Shown: positions 26,529-37,001 of the stretch, one piece after another
How positions within the stretch are numbered: the stretch's first letter is position 1
How the letters are laid out: every line of letters begins with the position of its first letter
Assembly (NCBI GenBank): GCA_017404265.1
Contig: JAFRCS010000012.1
Span: 21,031 to 85,030 of the forward strand
Direction: 5' to 3'
Length of the DNA stretch: 64,000 nucleotides
Source of the DNA: Mogibacterium sp.
GTDB taxonomy: Bacteria; Bacillota; Clostridia; Peptostreptococcales; Anaerovoracaceae
Position numbers and translations under genes: made by a program
Notes under the pieces: generated by a model
The model's input: only the letters and a program-made list of their open reading frames with translations
Databases searched by the model: none
What the model was told of the DNA's origin: nothing

Positions 26529-26602
26529 GTTATCGGCGGAATGAGGCCGGGGCATTTGCGAGACGGTGCCCACACCTGATCCCACCGGTCGAATCAGATA
26601 AC
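26529..26602 (+). ncRNA. Structured leader of the P-type ATPase mRNA, possible pseudoknot
   Basis: GTTATC (26529-26534) can close with GATAAC (26597-26602). Inside, GGGCA (26550-26554) pairs with TGCCC (26567-26571), CTGAT (26576-26580) with ATCAG (26593-26597), and GGCCGG (26545-26550) with CCGGTC (26585-26590), which would form a pseudoknot. The CACACCTG-TCCCA-CGAA order is reminiscent of 5S rRNA helix III. It matches no riboswitch class known to me. There is no terminator after it; control at the ribosome site is possible. Confidence 0.4.
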
Positions 26603-26633
26603 ATAATTCAGACAAAAGGGGGATCTTATTTAA

Positions 26634-29366
26634 ATGAAAGATAATTACAGACCTTATCTGGAAAGCATCGAGTCTGTACTCGATGAAGCGGGATCCTGTA
26701 CGCAGGGCCTGACGACGGAGAAAGCCTCGTCAAAGCTTGAGGCTGACGGACCAAACAAGCTGATAGAAGCAAAGAAGAGAAGCAGTATCGCCAGGTTCTT
26801 TGATCAGATGAAGGATCCTATGATCATAATACTTCTCGTGGCGGCAGCTCTGTCGCTGGTCACATCATTGTACCAGCATGAGAATCCGTCCGATGTCTTC
26901 ATCATTTTATTCGTAGTCGTGCTCAACTCGGTGCTAGGCGTAGTACAGGAGAACAAGGCTGAGGAAGCCATTGAAGCTCTCAAGCAGATGACAGCTGCCA
27001 GATCCAAAGTGCTTCGCGACGGACAGATAGCGAGCATAGAGAGCAGCGAGCTCGTCGTTGGCGACGTAGTTCTGCTTGAAGCCGGAGACAGCATCCCTGC
27101 CGACGGACGCATTATCGAAGCGGCGTCCATGAAGGTAGAAGAAGCCGCCCTGACCGGAGAATCGGTGCCTGTCAACAAGACGGCTGAGGTTCTTGAACTT
27201 GGCGAAAGCGCAAAGGACATTCCTCTCGCTGACAGACGCAACATGGTCTACATGGGAAGCACCGTGGTATACGGCAGAGGCAAGGCCGTGATCGCCGCTA
27301 CAGGCATGTCGACCGAGATGGGCAAGATAGCCGACGCTCTGGCGCAGGCGGAAGAAGAACTTACGCCGCTTCAGATAAAGCTGGCTCAGCTCTCGCGCAT
27401 TCTCACCAAGCTGGTCATCGGCATCTGCCTCTTCATCTTCGCCCTTGGCGTAGTGAAGGCAGGAAGGCTCAGCATGGATGTCATGATAGACACCTTCATG
27501 CTGGCGATATCACTCGCGGTAGCAGCGATCCCGGAAGGGCTTGTCGCGGTAGTGACCATAGTCCTTTCCATCGGAGTCACAAAGATGTCCCGCAGGAACG
27601 CTGTCATAAGGAGACTGACCGCCGTAGAGACACTGGGCTGTGCCCAGGTCATCTGCTCGGACAAGACAGGAACGCTGACACAGAACAAGATGACAGTCGT
27701 GGACTACGCGGGACACGACAGGGACGTACTGGCCGCGGGCATGGCTCTTTGCTGCGACGCGGAACTGAAGGTCACGGACGGAGTGGAAGAAGTAGTGGGC
27801 GAGCCGACGGAAGCGGCCCTCGTCGCTTATGCTTCGGAACAGAATCTGCCTAAGAACGAGCTGGTAGACCTGTTCCCTCGCGTGGGAGAGGCACCGTTCG
27901 ATTCAGGCCGCAAGATGATGTCCACTGTTCACAAGAACAATGACATGGATTCCCCTGCGGGAATGGACACAGAGCTTGACAAGCTGATCGCGAAGTCCGA
28001 ATACGTACAGTTCACAAAAGGCGCGCCTGACGTAGTGCTGCGCCACAGTACTCATATACTGACAGACCACGGTGTAGAGCCTATGACGGAAGAGCTCGAG
28101 GCCAATGTCAGAAGAGACAACGCGAGGATGGCCGGAAAGGCCCTGCGGGTGCTCTCGCTGGCAGTGCGTGTCTATCACGAGAGACCTAACGACTTCAATG
28201 ACAAGGCTCTGGAGCAAGACCTCATTTTCGTAGGACTCCTGGGTATGATAGACCCTATCAGACCTGAGGTCAAAGACGCGGTCGCTGAATGCCGTACGGC
28301 AGGCATCAGACCTATCATGATCACCGGCGACCAGCTCGACACGGCTGTTGCCATCGCCAAGGATCTGGGCATGATCGACAGCGCGGACGATGCCATACTC
28401 GGTTCCGCACTTGATGACATGAGCGATGAAGAGCTCCTCAATAAAGTGGGCACCTACTCGGTATACGCGAGGGTGCAGCCTGAGCATAAGGTAAGGATAG
28501 TGAAGGCATGGCGCGCGCACCGCATGGTAACTGCCATGACAGGCGACGGCGTCAACGACGCTCCTGCCATAAAGTCCGCAGACATCGGAGTCGGAATGGG
28601 CATCACGGGTACGGACGTAACCAAGAACGTCGCCGACATGATACTTGCCGACGACAACTTCGCGACCATAGTCTCGGCCGTCGAAGAGGGACGCCGCATC
28701 TACTCGAACATCCGCAAGTGCATACAGTTCCTGCTGGCGACCAATATATCCGAGGTACTCTCGATACTGATTGCCACCATACTGGGATTCACCATCCTGA
28801 AGCCTGCGCACCTGCTGTGGATCAATCTGATAACAGACTCGCTGCCGGCCCTTGCCCTCGGCATGGAGGAAGGCGAAGGAAACGCGATGAAGCAGAGGCC
28901 AAGAAGCGCGCGTGAGGGAGTCTTCGCGGGAGGCATGGATGTGGATATCCTTTATCAGGGCGGAGTCACGACTCTGCTGGTCCTTGCGTCTTACTTCATC
29001 GGTGAGTTCATCCAGACCGGACAGTGGCACATCGTGGCCAGCAACGACGGCATCACCATGGCATTCCTGACGATGTCCATGTGCGAGATATTCCACTCGT
29101 TCAATATGAGATCGCGCAGACAATCCCTGTTCACGCTGAACAGGCAGAACGTATGGCTCTGGGGTTCGGCAGCCGCAGCCATGCTGCTGACAACGACGGT
29201 AATAGAAATACCTGCCCTGGCAAGACTGTTTGAATTCACCACCATAGATCTCAGGGAATACGGCATCGCTATGGGACTCGCGATCCTGATAATTCCGATC
29301 GTTGAGATAATAAAAGCATTCCAGAGAGCTGCAGCCCGCAGGAGAGGCGAAGAACTCAGAAGCTAA
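26634..29366 (+). CDS. P-type cation ATPase, calcium-transporting (P2) type
   Basis: This 910-residue pump has an N-terminal cation ATPase domain, actuator motif LTGESVPV, phosphorylation site CSDKTGTLTQNKM (Asp343), KGAPD in the nucleotide domain and hinge motif TGDGVNDAPAIKSADIG. In M4, VAAIPEGL and in M6, NLITDSLPALALG resemble the calcium-site residues of SERCA-like pumps, so calcium (or another divalent cation) export is likely. GGGGG precedes the ATG. The 105-base structured leader suggests ion-responsive control. A MATE gene follows 18 bases later. Confidence 0.92.
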   Translation: MKDNYRPYLESIESVLDEAGSCTQGLTTEKASSKLEADGPNKLIEAKKRSSIARFFDQMKDPMIIILLVAAALSLVTSLYQHENPSDVFIILFVVVLNSVLGVVQENKAEEAIEALKQMTAARSKVLRDGQIASIESSELVVGDVVLLEAGDSIPADGRIIEAASMKVEEAALTGESVPVNKTAEVLELGESAKDIPLADRRNMVYMGSTVVYGRGKAVIAATGMSTEMGKIADALAQAEEELTPLQIKLAQLSRILTKLVIGICLFIFALGVVKAGRLSMDVMIDTFMLAISLAVAAIPEGLVAVVTIVLSIGVTKMSRRNAVIRRLTAVETLGCAQVICSDKTGTLTQNKMTVVDYAGHDRDVLAAGMALCCDAELKVTDGVEEVVGEPTEAALVAYASEQNLPKNELVDLFPRVGEAPFDSGRKMMSTVHKNNDMDSPAGMDTELDKLIAKSEYVQFTKGAPDVVLRHSTHILTDHGVEPMTEELEANVRRDNARMAGKALRVLSLAVRVYHERPNDFNDKALEQDLIFVGLLGMIDPIRPEVKDAVAECRTAGIRPIMITGDQLDTAVAIAKDLGMIDSADDAILGSALDDMSDEELLNKVGTYSVYARVQPEHKVRIVKAWRAHRMVTAMTGDGVNDAPAIKSADIGVGMGITGTDVTKNVADMILADDNFATIVSAVEEGRRIYSNIRKCIQFLLATNISEVLSILIATILGFTILKPAHLLWINLITDSLPALALGMEEGEGNAMKQRPRSAREGVFAGGMDVDILYQGGVTTLLVLASYFIGEFIQTGQWHIVASNDGITMAFLTMSMCEIFHSFNMRSRRQSLFTLNRQNVWLWGSAAAAMLLTTTVIEIPALARLFEFTTIDLREYGIAMGLAILIIPIVEIIKAFQRAAARRRGEELRS

Positions 29367-29384
29367 GGGCTGCAAGCAACTTAT

Positions 29385-30821
29385 ATGATAGAAGAAAAAG
29401 ATTCGTTACAAGTTAATGAAGAAACGCCTCAGAAGAGGGATTCCGACAGGCTCGGGACCGAGCCTGTGCATCCGCTGCTGCTGAAGATGTCGGCGCCGCT
29501 GGCGGTGTCGATGTTCGTCATGGCCCTTTACAATATCGTGGACTCGATATACCTGGGTCACTACAGCACGGATTCACTGACGGCGGTCTCATACTGCTTC
29601 CCATTCCAGAACCTCAACATAGCGTTCGGAATAGGAACAGCTGTCGGCATGAGCGCTCTGCTTTCGAGATACCTGGGAGCCAAGCAATACGACAAGGCTG
29701 ACAAAGTGGCTCACAACGGGTTCATCCTGGCTGCTATAAACTACGTCATATTCTTCATTGTCGGCTGCTTCGCGGAACCTATCATGGATCTGATCACGGC
29801 AGAAAGCACCAACGCCATGATCATTTCCGAGGGCACGGCTTATCTTCGCATAACCCAGTGGCTCTCGATCGCGCCGATGATGCAGTCTATGCTTGAGAGA
29901 CTTCTGCAGGGCACAGGCAAGACCAACTACATTTTTTACATGCAGGTGTCCAGCACCGTGTTCAACGCCATAGTGGACCCTATCCTCATCTTCGGCTTCT
30001 TCGGGCTGCCGGCAATGGGAGCAAAGGGAGCAGCGATCGCCACGGTCTTCGGACAGATACTCGGCTGCATCCTGGGCTACACGTTCAACAGGAAGTTCAA
30101 CAAAGAGGTATCACTCTCGATACACAGGCTGCGCCCTCACTGGCAGACTATGAAGGAGATCTACAGGATAGGTATCCCGTCGATAGTCCTGCAGTCGGTA
30201 GGCGCGGTGATGAATTTCAGCCTCAACAAGATACTCGCAGCGTTCTCCGACCTGGCGGTCACGACATTCGGCGTGTACTTCAAGCTGCAGAGCTTTGTGT
30301 TCATGCCTATCTTCGGAATGAACAACGCTTCAGTGCCTATCATTGCGTACAACTACGGAGCAGATAGAAGGGACAGGCTGGAGAAGGCCATGAGCATAGG
30401 CGTCAGATACGGCATAGGAGTCATGTCCGTGGGCACGCTGATATTCTGGCTGTTCCCTGAGGAACTGATGGCTCTCTTCAACGCGCCGCCTGAAATGGTA
30501 TCGATGGGAGTCGTTGCGCTGCATATCATATCGCTCAACTTCCCGTTCGCGGGATACGCGATCATGAGAGGCGCGGCTTTCCAGGCTCTTGGCAAGAGCG
30601 TATACAGCATGTACATTTCGCTGGTTAGACAGCTGCTCATCATCATCCCGTGCGCGTACATCTTCGCGAAGATAGGCGGAGTCGACATGGTGTGGTGGGC
30701 GTTTCCGTGCGCTGAGGTCGCCGGAGTTACTATGTCTATCATCTTCACGAAACGCATAAGAAAGAATATAATAAGCAAAATGACTCCGCGCGACACGGAA
30801 GGAAATCCAATAGAAGCATGA
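29385..30821 (+). CDS. MATE family efflux transporter
   Basis: This 478-residue membrane protein has about 12 helices in two similar halves, with PLAVSMFVMALYNIVDSIYLGHY at the start, typical of MATE proteins, and QRLLQGTG-like ERLLQGTGKTNYIFY in the middle. It would export cationic drugs or metabolites using Na+ or H+. The Shine-Dalgarno is poor, with AAGGG 16 bases upstream, so coupling to the ATPase gene is plausible. Its last bases overlap the next gene (ATGA). Confidence 0.93.
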   Translation: MIEEKDSLQVNEETPQKRDSDRLGTEPVHPLLLKMSAPLAVSMFVMALYNIVDSIYLGHYSTDSLTAVSYCFPFQNLNIAFGIGTAVGMSALLSRYLGAKQYDKADKVAHNGFILAAINYVIFFIVGCFAEPIMDLITAESTNAMIISEGTAYLRITQWLSIAPMMQSMLERLLQGTGKTNYIFYMQVSSTVFNAIVDPILIFGFFGLPAMGAKGAAIATVFGQILGCILGYTFNRKFNKEVSLSIHRLRPHWQTMKEIYRIGIPSIVLQSVGAVMNFSLNKILAAFSDLAVTTFGVYFKLQSFVFMPIFGMNNASVPIIAYNYGADRRDRLEKAMSIGVRYGIGVMSVGTLIFWLFPEELMALFNAPPEMVSMGVVALHIISLNFPFAGYAIMRGAAFQALGKSVYSMYISLVRQLLIIIPCAYIFAKIGGVDMVWWAFPCAEVAGVTMSIIFTKRIRKNIISKMTPRDTEGNPIEA

Positions 30822-31453
30822 CGGAAAAGGAAAAGATCAGAAAAGAAATAAAAGAGAAGCTGAACGCGACAAGCGAGGATTACCGCAAGGAGGCTTCGGC
30901 AAAGATCGCCCTGAATGCTCTCAACATCCCGGAGATGAAGGAGCAGAAAAGGACGGGCTTTCTGGGGCTTAAAAAGACCGAAAAGACTGTTCTCGCGTAT
31001 TGCTCTGTCGGAAATGAGCCGTCTACTCTTGCGCTCATAGACAGCCTTCTGAAGTCGGGCAAAAGGGTGTGCCTGCCGCTTTGCACCGATCTTGATGAAG
31101 AGGGACACAGGACGGGCGCTTTCGATGCCATGGAGGCCCGCGTTATAACAAGCTTCGATGACCTGACCGCCGGGGCATACGGCATTCCGGAACCCAAGGC
31201 GGATACAGAATTTGTACCGCCTGAGGAGATAGACATCATCATACTGCCGTGCGTAGGCTGCGACAGACAATGCAGGCGCATAGGCCACGGCGCGGGTTAC
31301 TATGATAAATACCTTACGACAGTTAGGAAGGACTGCTTTACCATGGCGCTGTGCTATGAAGAAGCTCTGGCAGACGAACTGCCGTCAGAAGAGCACGACA
31401 TGCCGGTCGATGCGGTCGTGACTGAGAAGACGGTCTATCGATGGCGAAGGTAA
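30818..31453 (+). CDS. 5-formyltetrahydrofolate cyclo-ligase
   Basis: This 211-residue enzyme uses ATP to convert 5-formyl-THF to methenyl-THF, salvaging a dead-end folate. The C-terminal signature LPCVGCDRQCRRIGHGAGYYDKYL matches the family pattern (P-G-x-x-F-D-x-x-G-x-R-x-G-x-G-x-G-Y-Y-D), here with Cys residues in place of some usual positions. An insert near residues 45-60 (RTGFLGLKKTEKT) is slightly unusual. Its ATG overlaps the MATE stop, so the two are translationally coupled. Confidence 0.92.
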   Translation: MTEKEKIRKEIKEKLNATSEDYRKEASAKIALNALNIPEMKEQKRTGFLGLKKTEKTVLAYCSVGNEPSTLALIDSLLKSGKRVCLPLCTDLDEEGHRTGAFDAMEARVITSFDDLTAGAYGIPEPKADTEFVPPEEIDIIILPCVGCDRQCRRIGHGAGYYDKYLTTVRKDCFTMALCYEEALADELPSEEHDMPVDAVVTEKTVYRWRR

Positions 31454-31497
31454 GCATGACCGATGAAGCAGATATAACCGGAAAAGGATAGAGATAA

Positions 31498-32595
<1,098 letters not shown>

Positions 32596-32606
32596 AAAAG
32601 ACGCGC

Positions 32607-32636
32607 GATCCGGGGCTTTGCGGTCCCGGATCTTTT
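32607..32636 (+). terminator. Intrinsic terminator after trpS
   Basis: GATCCGGG (32607-32614) pairs with CCCGGATC (32625-32632), followed by TTTTG. Confidence 0.85.
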
Positions 32637-32690
32637 GTTGTCCGAATCCATGTAATCTTCACACGTTCTACGAAAAAAACTCTGCAGGCG

Positions 32691-32700
32691 GTGCTACAAT
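32691..32700 (+). promoter_or_regulatory. Extended -10 promoter of the flavodoxin-like gene
   Basis: TGC followed by TACAAT (32695-32700) ends 9 bases before an ATG that has no Shine-Dalgarno, predicting an almost leaderless transcript. Confidence 0.5.
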
Positions 32701-32709
32701 TTCTATGTC

Positions 32710-33366
32710 ATGATCAAGAGGGTAACAGGGTTACATTACAGTCCTGTCGGAGGCGCGGCCGTCATGACCGAGCGCCTGGCAAGAAGCATAACGGCATTGC
32801 TCGATGACTGCAGTCCGGATGACATCACCGTCGAGTGCCATGACCTGCTGAGGGAGCAGGCGGCCGGCATAAAGGTGGATGAGGAGACCGTGGTCGTTAT
32901 CGGCATGCCTGTTTATGTGGGCAAAATTCCGCTGCCGGCCGCAGAAGCGCTGAGGAAGATATCGGGCAACGGCGCGATGACCATCGCGTCCGTTTCGTAT
33001 GGCGGAAGATCGTACGGCAACGCCCTCTTTGAGCTCAAGAGCCTGGCAGAGGACTGCGGATTCAGGCCTATAGGCGCTGGAGCGTTTCTTATAAGCCGCA
33101 TGGCCGGAAGGGGCGGCGCGCATGGATTTGCTACGGCCCTTGATGGCGAAGCCATGACTGAATTCAGCAAGGCTGCGGCTGCAAAGATAAGAAGGCTTGC
33201 GGGCTGCGAGATAGAAGAGCTGAAGATAAAGCCGGCGCCGCTTGAGGTAAGCGGAAAGATGCCGGTACACAAGATCAGCCGCATATCACCAAGGGCGGCA
33301 GCAGCTGCACAGAAGGTGATTGAAAGAGTAAGCCTGCTGAAAAGACATTCTGAGTGGTTTTTATAG
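32710..33366 (+). CDS. Flavodoxin-like protein (EFR1-type N-terminal domain)
   Basis: This 218-residue protein starts with a flavodoxin-like strand and loop (HYSPVGGAAVMTERLA, where relatives have a phosphate loop T-G-N-T). It has GMPVYVGKIPLPAAEAL and SYGGRSYGNALFEL, which match the flavodoxin half of EFR1-type ferredoxin-flavodoxin proteins. The usual C-terminal 4Fe-4S cysteines are absent, so it may bind FMN only. The physiological partner is unknown. No ribosome site is seen; it appears to be a single-gene unit. Confidence 0.7.
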   Translation: MIKRVTGLHYSPVGGAAVMTERLARSITALLDDCSPDDITVECHDLLREQAAGIKVDEETVVVIGMPVYVGKIPLPAAEALRKISGNGAMTIASVSYGGRSYGNALFELKSLAEDCGFRPIGAGAFLISRMAGRGGAHGFATALDGEAMTEFSKAAAAKIRRLAGCEIEELKIKPAPLEVSGKMPVHKISRISPRAAAAAQKVIERVSLLKRHSEWFL

Positions 33367-33379
33367 ACATTTGGGCCTT

Positions 33380-33391
33380 ATTGTATACAAT
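33380..33391 (+). promoter_or_regulatory. Perfect palindrome ATTGTATACAAT, candidate operator
   Basis: This is a 12-bp perfect palindrome of the type bound by GntR-family regulators. A 9-bp match (TTGTATACA) overlaps the start region of the citrate synthase promoter at 33570-33578. Confidence 0.45.
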
Positions 33392-33451
33392 ATAGCCTAA
33401 AAACAACGAAAAATGACATATGGGACACATGGCCCTGAAAGACGCAATATA

Positions 33452-33482
33452 GGGGCGCTTCCGAAGGAAGGCGCCCTCTTTT
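33452..33482 (+). terminator. Intrinsic terminator after the flavodoxin-like gene
   Basis: GGGCGCTTCC (33452-33461) pairs with GGAAGGCGCCC (33465-33475), with one bulged G, followed by CTCTTTT. Confidence 0.75.
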
Positions 33483-33537
33483 AGTGTCAAAATCGCTTTA
33501 AACACTGAAAATACAAGCAAATGAGGCCGGTTAACGA

Positions 33538-33580
33538 TTGACATTGGCGTAATCGTTCGATTAAAATACTTGTATACATT
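33538..33580 (+). promoter_or_regulatory. Promoter with overlapping inverted repeats for the citrate synthase operon
   Basis: TTGACA (33538-33543), an 18-base spacer and TAAAAT (33562-33567). TAATCG/CGATTA (33550-33563) and AACGATT/AATCGTT (33533-33557) inverted repeats cover the spacer, and TTGTATACA (33570-33578) covers the start region. This arrangement suggests repression by one or more regulators. Confidence 0.65.
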
Positions 33581-33606
33581 TTTACTGATTTACGGAGGTT
33601 CCATAA

Positions 33607-35013
33607 ATGAGGAAAGTAAATGAAGTAGAAGAAGCTCCAACAAGGGGGACCCGCCTTAACGAAAGGACCAACCTTCTTGAGATGGAAAACTATCACTATG
33701 AGGTCCAGGACATTCCGGATCCTAACCTTCTGCGTGAATTTTTCGGATATACAGAAGTGCCTAAGGTCGGATTCAACTTCAGGACCAGCCCTTACGGCAT
33801 GCCTGAACAGGTATATATAACCGACTCGACCTTCCGCGACGGCCAGCAGTCCAGAGAACCATACACCACTAAACAGATAGTGGACATCTTTAAGATGATG
33901 TCAAAGCTCTCCGGCCCTAAAGGGATAATCAGGCAGACCGAGTTCTTCACTTATTCAGACAGGGACAAGGAAGCCATCAGGGCCTGCCAGGACCTGGGAC
34001 TTGAGTTCCCGCAGATCACTACGTGGATCAGGGCAAAGAAAGATGACTTCAAGATAGTCAAGGAGATGGGCGTCAAGGAGACGGGCATACTTACAAGCTG
34101 CTCGGACTACCACATCTTCTATAAGCTGGGCATGACGCGCAGACAGGCGATGGAGCATTACCTGTCAGTAGTACACGACGCTTTTGAAGCCGGCATCACG
34201 CCGCGCTGTCACCTCGAGGACATCACGAGGGCGGACTTCTATGGCTTCGTTGTACCGTTCGTCAGCGCTATACAGGACATGGCCCGCGAAGCTAAAATGC
34301 CTGCCAAGATAAGAGTTTGCGATACGATGGGCTATGGCGTTCCATATCCGGGCGTCGCTCTTCCGAGATCGGTCTCGGGCATCATCTACGGTCTCCACGA
34401 ATACGCGGGAGTGCCGAGCGAGTGCCTCGAGTGGCATGGACACAACGACTTCTACAAGGCTGTATCGAACGCGGCCACTGCGTGGCTCTACGGCTGCGGC
34501 GCGGTCAACTGCACACTCTTCGGCATAGGCGAGAGGACGGGCAATATCCCTCTTGAAGCCATGGTCTTTGAGTACGCGCAGCTGAAGGGGACGCTGGACG
34601 GCATGGACACGACGGTCATCACGGACCTTGCCAGATACTACGAGCAGAAGGTCGGATACATGCTGCCTGCGCAGACACCGTTTGCCGGCGCAAACTTCAA
34701 CGTGACAAGAGCGGGCATCCACGCAGACGGGCTTCTCAAGAATGAGGAGATATACAATATCTTCGACACCGAAAAATTCCTCAAGAGACCTCCGCTGGTA
34801 AATATAAGCCAGAGCTCCGGAGCCGCCGGCATCGCTCACTGGCTCAACACCAGCTACGGACTGCAGGGCGACAAAATGGTGGACAAGCACAGCGCTGTTG
34901 TTATTTATATTAAAGACTGGGTCGACGCGGAGTACGCCTCCGGCCGTGTGGCTGAGATAGGCGCCAACGAGATCCACAACAAGGTCAATGAATTCATGAC
35001 GACGCAGGGCTAA
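33607..35013 (+). CDS. Homocitrate/isopropylmalate synthase family enzyme, candidate Re-citrate synthase
   Basis: This 468-residue HMGL-like TIM-barrel enzyme condenses acetyl-CoA with a 2-oxo acid. ITDSTFRDGQQSR carries the metal-binding Asp, and ECLEWHGHNDFYKAVSN the HxH-type metal site. No Si-type citrate synthase is seen in the window, while aconitase follows 11 bases later and isocitrate dehydrogenase is nearby. That matches the (Re)-citrate synthase known from C. kluyveri and relatives. Homocitrate synthase is the alternative, but it would need homoaconitase partners. GGAGG lies 9 bases ahead of the ATG. The likely role is 2-oxoglutarate and glutamate synthesis. Confidence 0.82.
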   Translation: MRKVNEVEEAPTRGTRLNERTNLLEMENYHYEVQDIPDPNLLREFFGYTEVPKVGFNFRTSPYGMPEQVYITDSTFRDGQQSREPYTTKQIVDIFKMMSKLSGPKGIIRQTEFFTYSDRDKEAIRACQDLGLEFPQITTWIRAKKDDFKIVKEMGVKETGILTSCSDYHIFYKLGMTRRQAMEHYLSVVHDAFEAGITPRCHLEDITRADFYGFVVPFVSAIQDMAREAKMPAKIRVCDTMGYGVPYPGVALPRSVSGIIYGLHEYAGVPSECLEWHGHNDFYKAVSNAATAWLYGCGAVNCTLFGIGERTGNIPLEAMVFEYAQLKGTLDGMDTTVITDLARYYEQKVGYMLPAQTPFAGANFNVTRAGIHADGLLKNEEIYNIFDTEKFLKRPPLVNISQSSGAAGIAHWLNTSYGLQGDKMVDKHSAVVIYIKDWVDAEYASGRVAEIGANEIHNKVNEFMTTQG

Positions 35014-35024
35014 GGAGTACTAAG

Positions 35025-37001
35025 ATGGGGAAGACGATAGCACAGAAGATAATAGAGGAACATCTGCTGAGCGGCGAGATGGAAAAGGGCTCGGAGATAG
35101 GCCTTCGCATCGACCAGACTTTGACTCAGGACGCGACCGGCACGATGGCGTATCTTGAATTCGAGTCCATGGGCATCCCGAGAGTGAAGACGGAGCGCTC
35201 GGTCGCGTATATCGACCACAACACTCTGCAGTCGGGTTTCATGAACGCTGACGATCACAGATATATACAGACAGTAGCAGCCAAGCATGGCATCTGGTAT
35301 TCGAGGCCGGGCAACGGCATCTGCCATCAGGTGCATTATGAGAGATTCGGTGTGCCGGGCAAGACGCTTATAGGCTCCGACTCGCACACGCCGACAGGCG
35401 GGGGCCTCGGCATGCTGGCCATGGGTGCCGGGGGCATGGACGTTGCGGTCGCCATGGGAGGCGGAGCGTACTACATTCCGATGCCCGGCATGATAAAAGT
35501 TGAGTTGACCGGCCGTCTGACAGACGGGGTCAGCGCCAAGGACGTCATACTTGACGTCCTCAGGCAGCTGAGCGTCAAAGGCGGCGTAGGTTATATAGTA
35601 GAATATGCGGGCCCGGGAGTTGAGACGCTCAGCGTGCCTGAGCGCTGCACCATCACAAACATGGGTGCAGAGCTTGGCGCCACTACGTCCATCTTCCCAA
35701 GCGACGCTACAACAAAAGCTTTCCTTGAGGCTCAGGACCGCGGGGCTGACTGGAAGCCTCTCGCAAGCGATCCGGACGCGGAGTATGACAAGGTCATCAG
35801 CGTGGACCTAACCGCGCTCAGACCTCTGGCAGCCTGCCCGCACAGCCCTGACAACGTAAAGCCGGCCAGCGAGCTTAAGGATATAAAGGTCGACCAGGTC
35901 TGCATAGGATCGTGTACAAACTCATCCCTCGCGGACATGCTCAAGGTAGCGTCGATGCTCAGGGGCAGAAAGATAGCTGACAGCGTGAGCCTTTCCATAT
36001 CCCCGGGATCGAGGCAGGTGTTCTCGATGCTGGCAGAATGCGGAGCGCTCACCGACCTTATAGACGCGGGAGCCAGAGTGCTGGAATGCGCCTGCGGACC
36101 ATGCATAGGCATGGGCTTCTCACCAAGCTCGGCAGGAGTGTCGCTTCGCACATTCAACCGCAACTTCCTCGGACGCTCCGGCACCAAGGACGGACAGGTA
36201 TATCTTGTTTCCCCTGAGACTGCCGCGGCATCCGCTCTGACCGGATACTTCACAGATCCGGCAGAGTCAGGTCCGAAGGCAGATGTTTCCATATATGATG
36301 TTCCTGAAAAGTTCAGGATAAACGACAGCGGCATCATCGCTCCTCTTGATGAAGAGGCGGCAAAGGATGCTGAGGTCATCAAGGGACCTAACATCAAGCC
36401 GTTCCCTGAGACAGAACCGCTGGCCGATAAGGTAGACGCGCAGGTGGTCCTCAAGACAGGCGACAACATCACGACCGACCACATTATGCCGGCGGGGTCA
36501 AAGATACTGCCGTACAGATCCAACATCCCTTACCTCTCGCAGTTCTGCTTCGAGGTAGTCGATCCTGAATTCCCTGAGCGCGCAAAGGCGTCGGCTCCGG
36601 GCATCATAGTCGGCGGTGAAAACTACGGTCAGGGATCGTCCCGTGAGCACGCTGCGCTCGTTCCGCTCGCGCTTGGCATCAAAGCTGTTATAGCCAAGTC
36701 CTTTGCCCGCATACACGCTGCAAACCTGGTGAATGCCGGCATACTGCCTCTCATTTTTGAGAGCGAAGCTGACTACGACCTTGTGCAGCAGGGAGATGCC
36801 CTGATGCTGGAAGACATCCACAAAGGACTTAAGGAGAATAGACTGATCGCCAAGATCATGCGACGGACTGAATACGGACTGGCAGATGGTTCTGCCGCTC
36901 TGACAGAGGTCGCGGAGATACCGCTGACCATGCAGCTGGCGGACAGACAGAAGGCCATGCTGCTCGCAGGCGGATTGCTCAAATACACAGCCGGACATTG
37001 A
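35025..37001 (+). CDS. Aconitate hydratase
   Basis: This 658-residue enzyme interconverts citrate and isocitrate. Cluster cysteines lie in CIGSCTNSS and CACGPCIGMG; GSDSHTPTGGGLGML is in domain 1 and GGENYGQGSSREHAAL in the swivelling domain. The length matches the shorter clostridial/mitochondrial-like aconitases. AGGAG precedes the ATG, 11 bases after the upstream stop. The stop codon lies inside the loop of the terminator. Confidence 0.95.
   Translation: MGKTIAQKIIEEHLLSGEMEKGSEIGLRIDQTLTQDATGTMAYLEFESMGIPRVKTERSVAYIDHNTLQSGFMNADDHRYIQTVAAKHGIWYSRPGNGICHQVHYERFGVPGKTLIGSDSHTPTGGGLGMLAMGAGGMDVAVAMGGGAYYIPMPGMIKVELTGRLTDGVSAKDVILDVLRQLSVKGGVGYIVEYAGPGVETLSVPERCTITNMGAELGATTSIFPSDATTKAFLEAQDRGADWKPLASDPDAEYDKVISVDLTALRPLAACPHSPDNVKPASELKDIKVDQVCIGSCTNSSLADMLKVASMLRGRKIADSVSLSISPGSRQVFSMLAECGALTDLIDAGARVLECACGPCIGMGFSPSSAGVSLRTFNRNFLGRSGTKDGQVYLVSPETAAASALTGYFTDPAESGPKADVSIYDVPEKFRINDSGIIAPLDEEAAKDAEVIKGPNIKPFPETEPLADKVDAQVVLKTGDNITTDHIMPAGSKILPYRSNIPYLSQFCFEVVDPEFPERAKASAPGIIVGGENYGQGSSREHAALVPLALGIKAVIAKSFARIHAANLVNAGILPLIFESEADYDLVQQGDALMLEDIHKGLKENRLIAKIMRRTEYGLADGSAALTEVAEIPLTMQLADRQKAMLLAGGLLKYTAGH

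Noticed and set aside
26581..26600. GGTCGAATC resembling a tRNA T-arm
   Set aside because: No acceptor stem, anticodon arm or CCA end can be built around it; it fits the leader structure better.
26529..26602. 5S rRNA fragment
   Set aside because: Only the helix III-like block is similar. The conserved 5' and 3' halves of 5S rRNA are absent, so it is treated as a leader structure.
27903..29375. 490-codon open frame on the minus strand
   Set aside because: Antisense to the P-type ATPase; the composition is that of a mirrored coding sequence.
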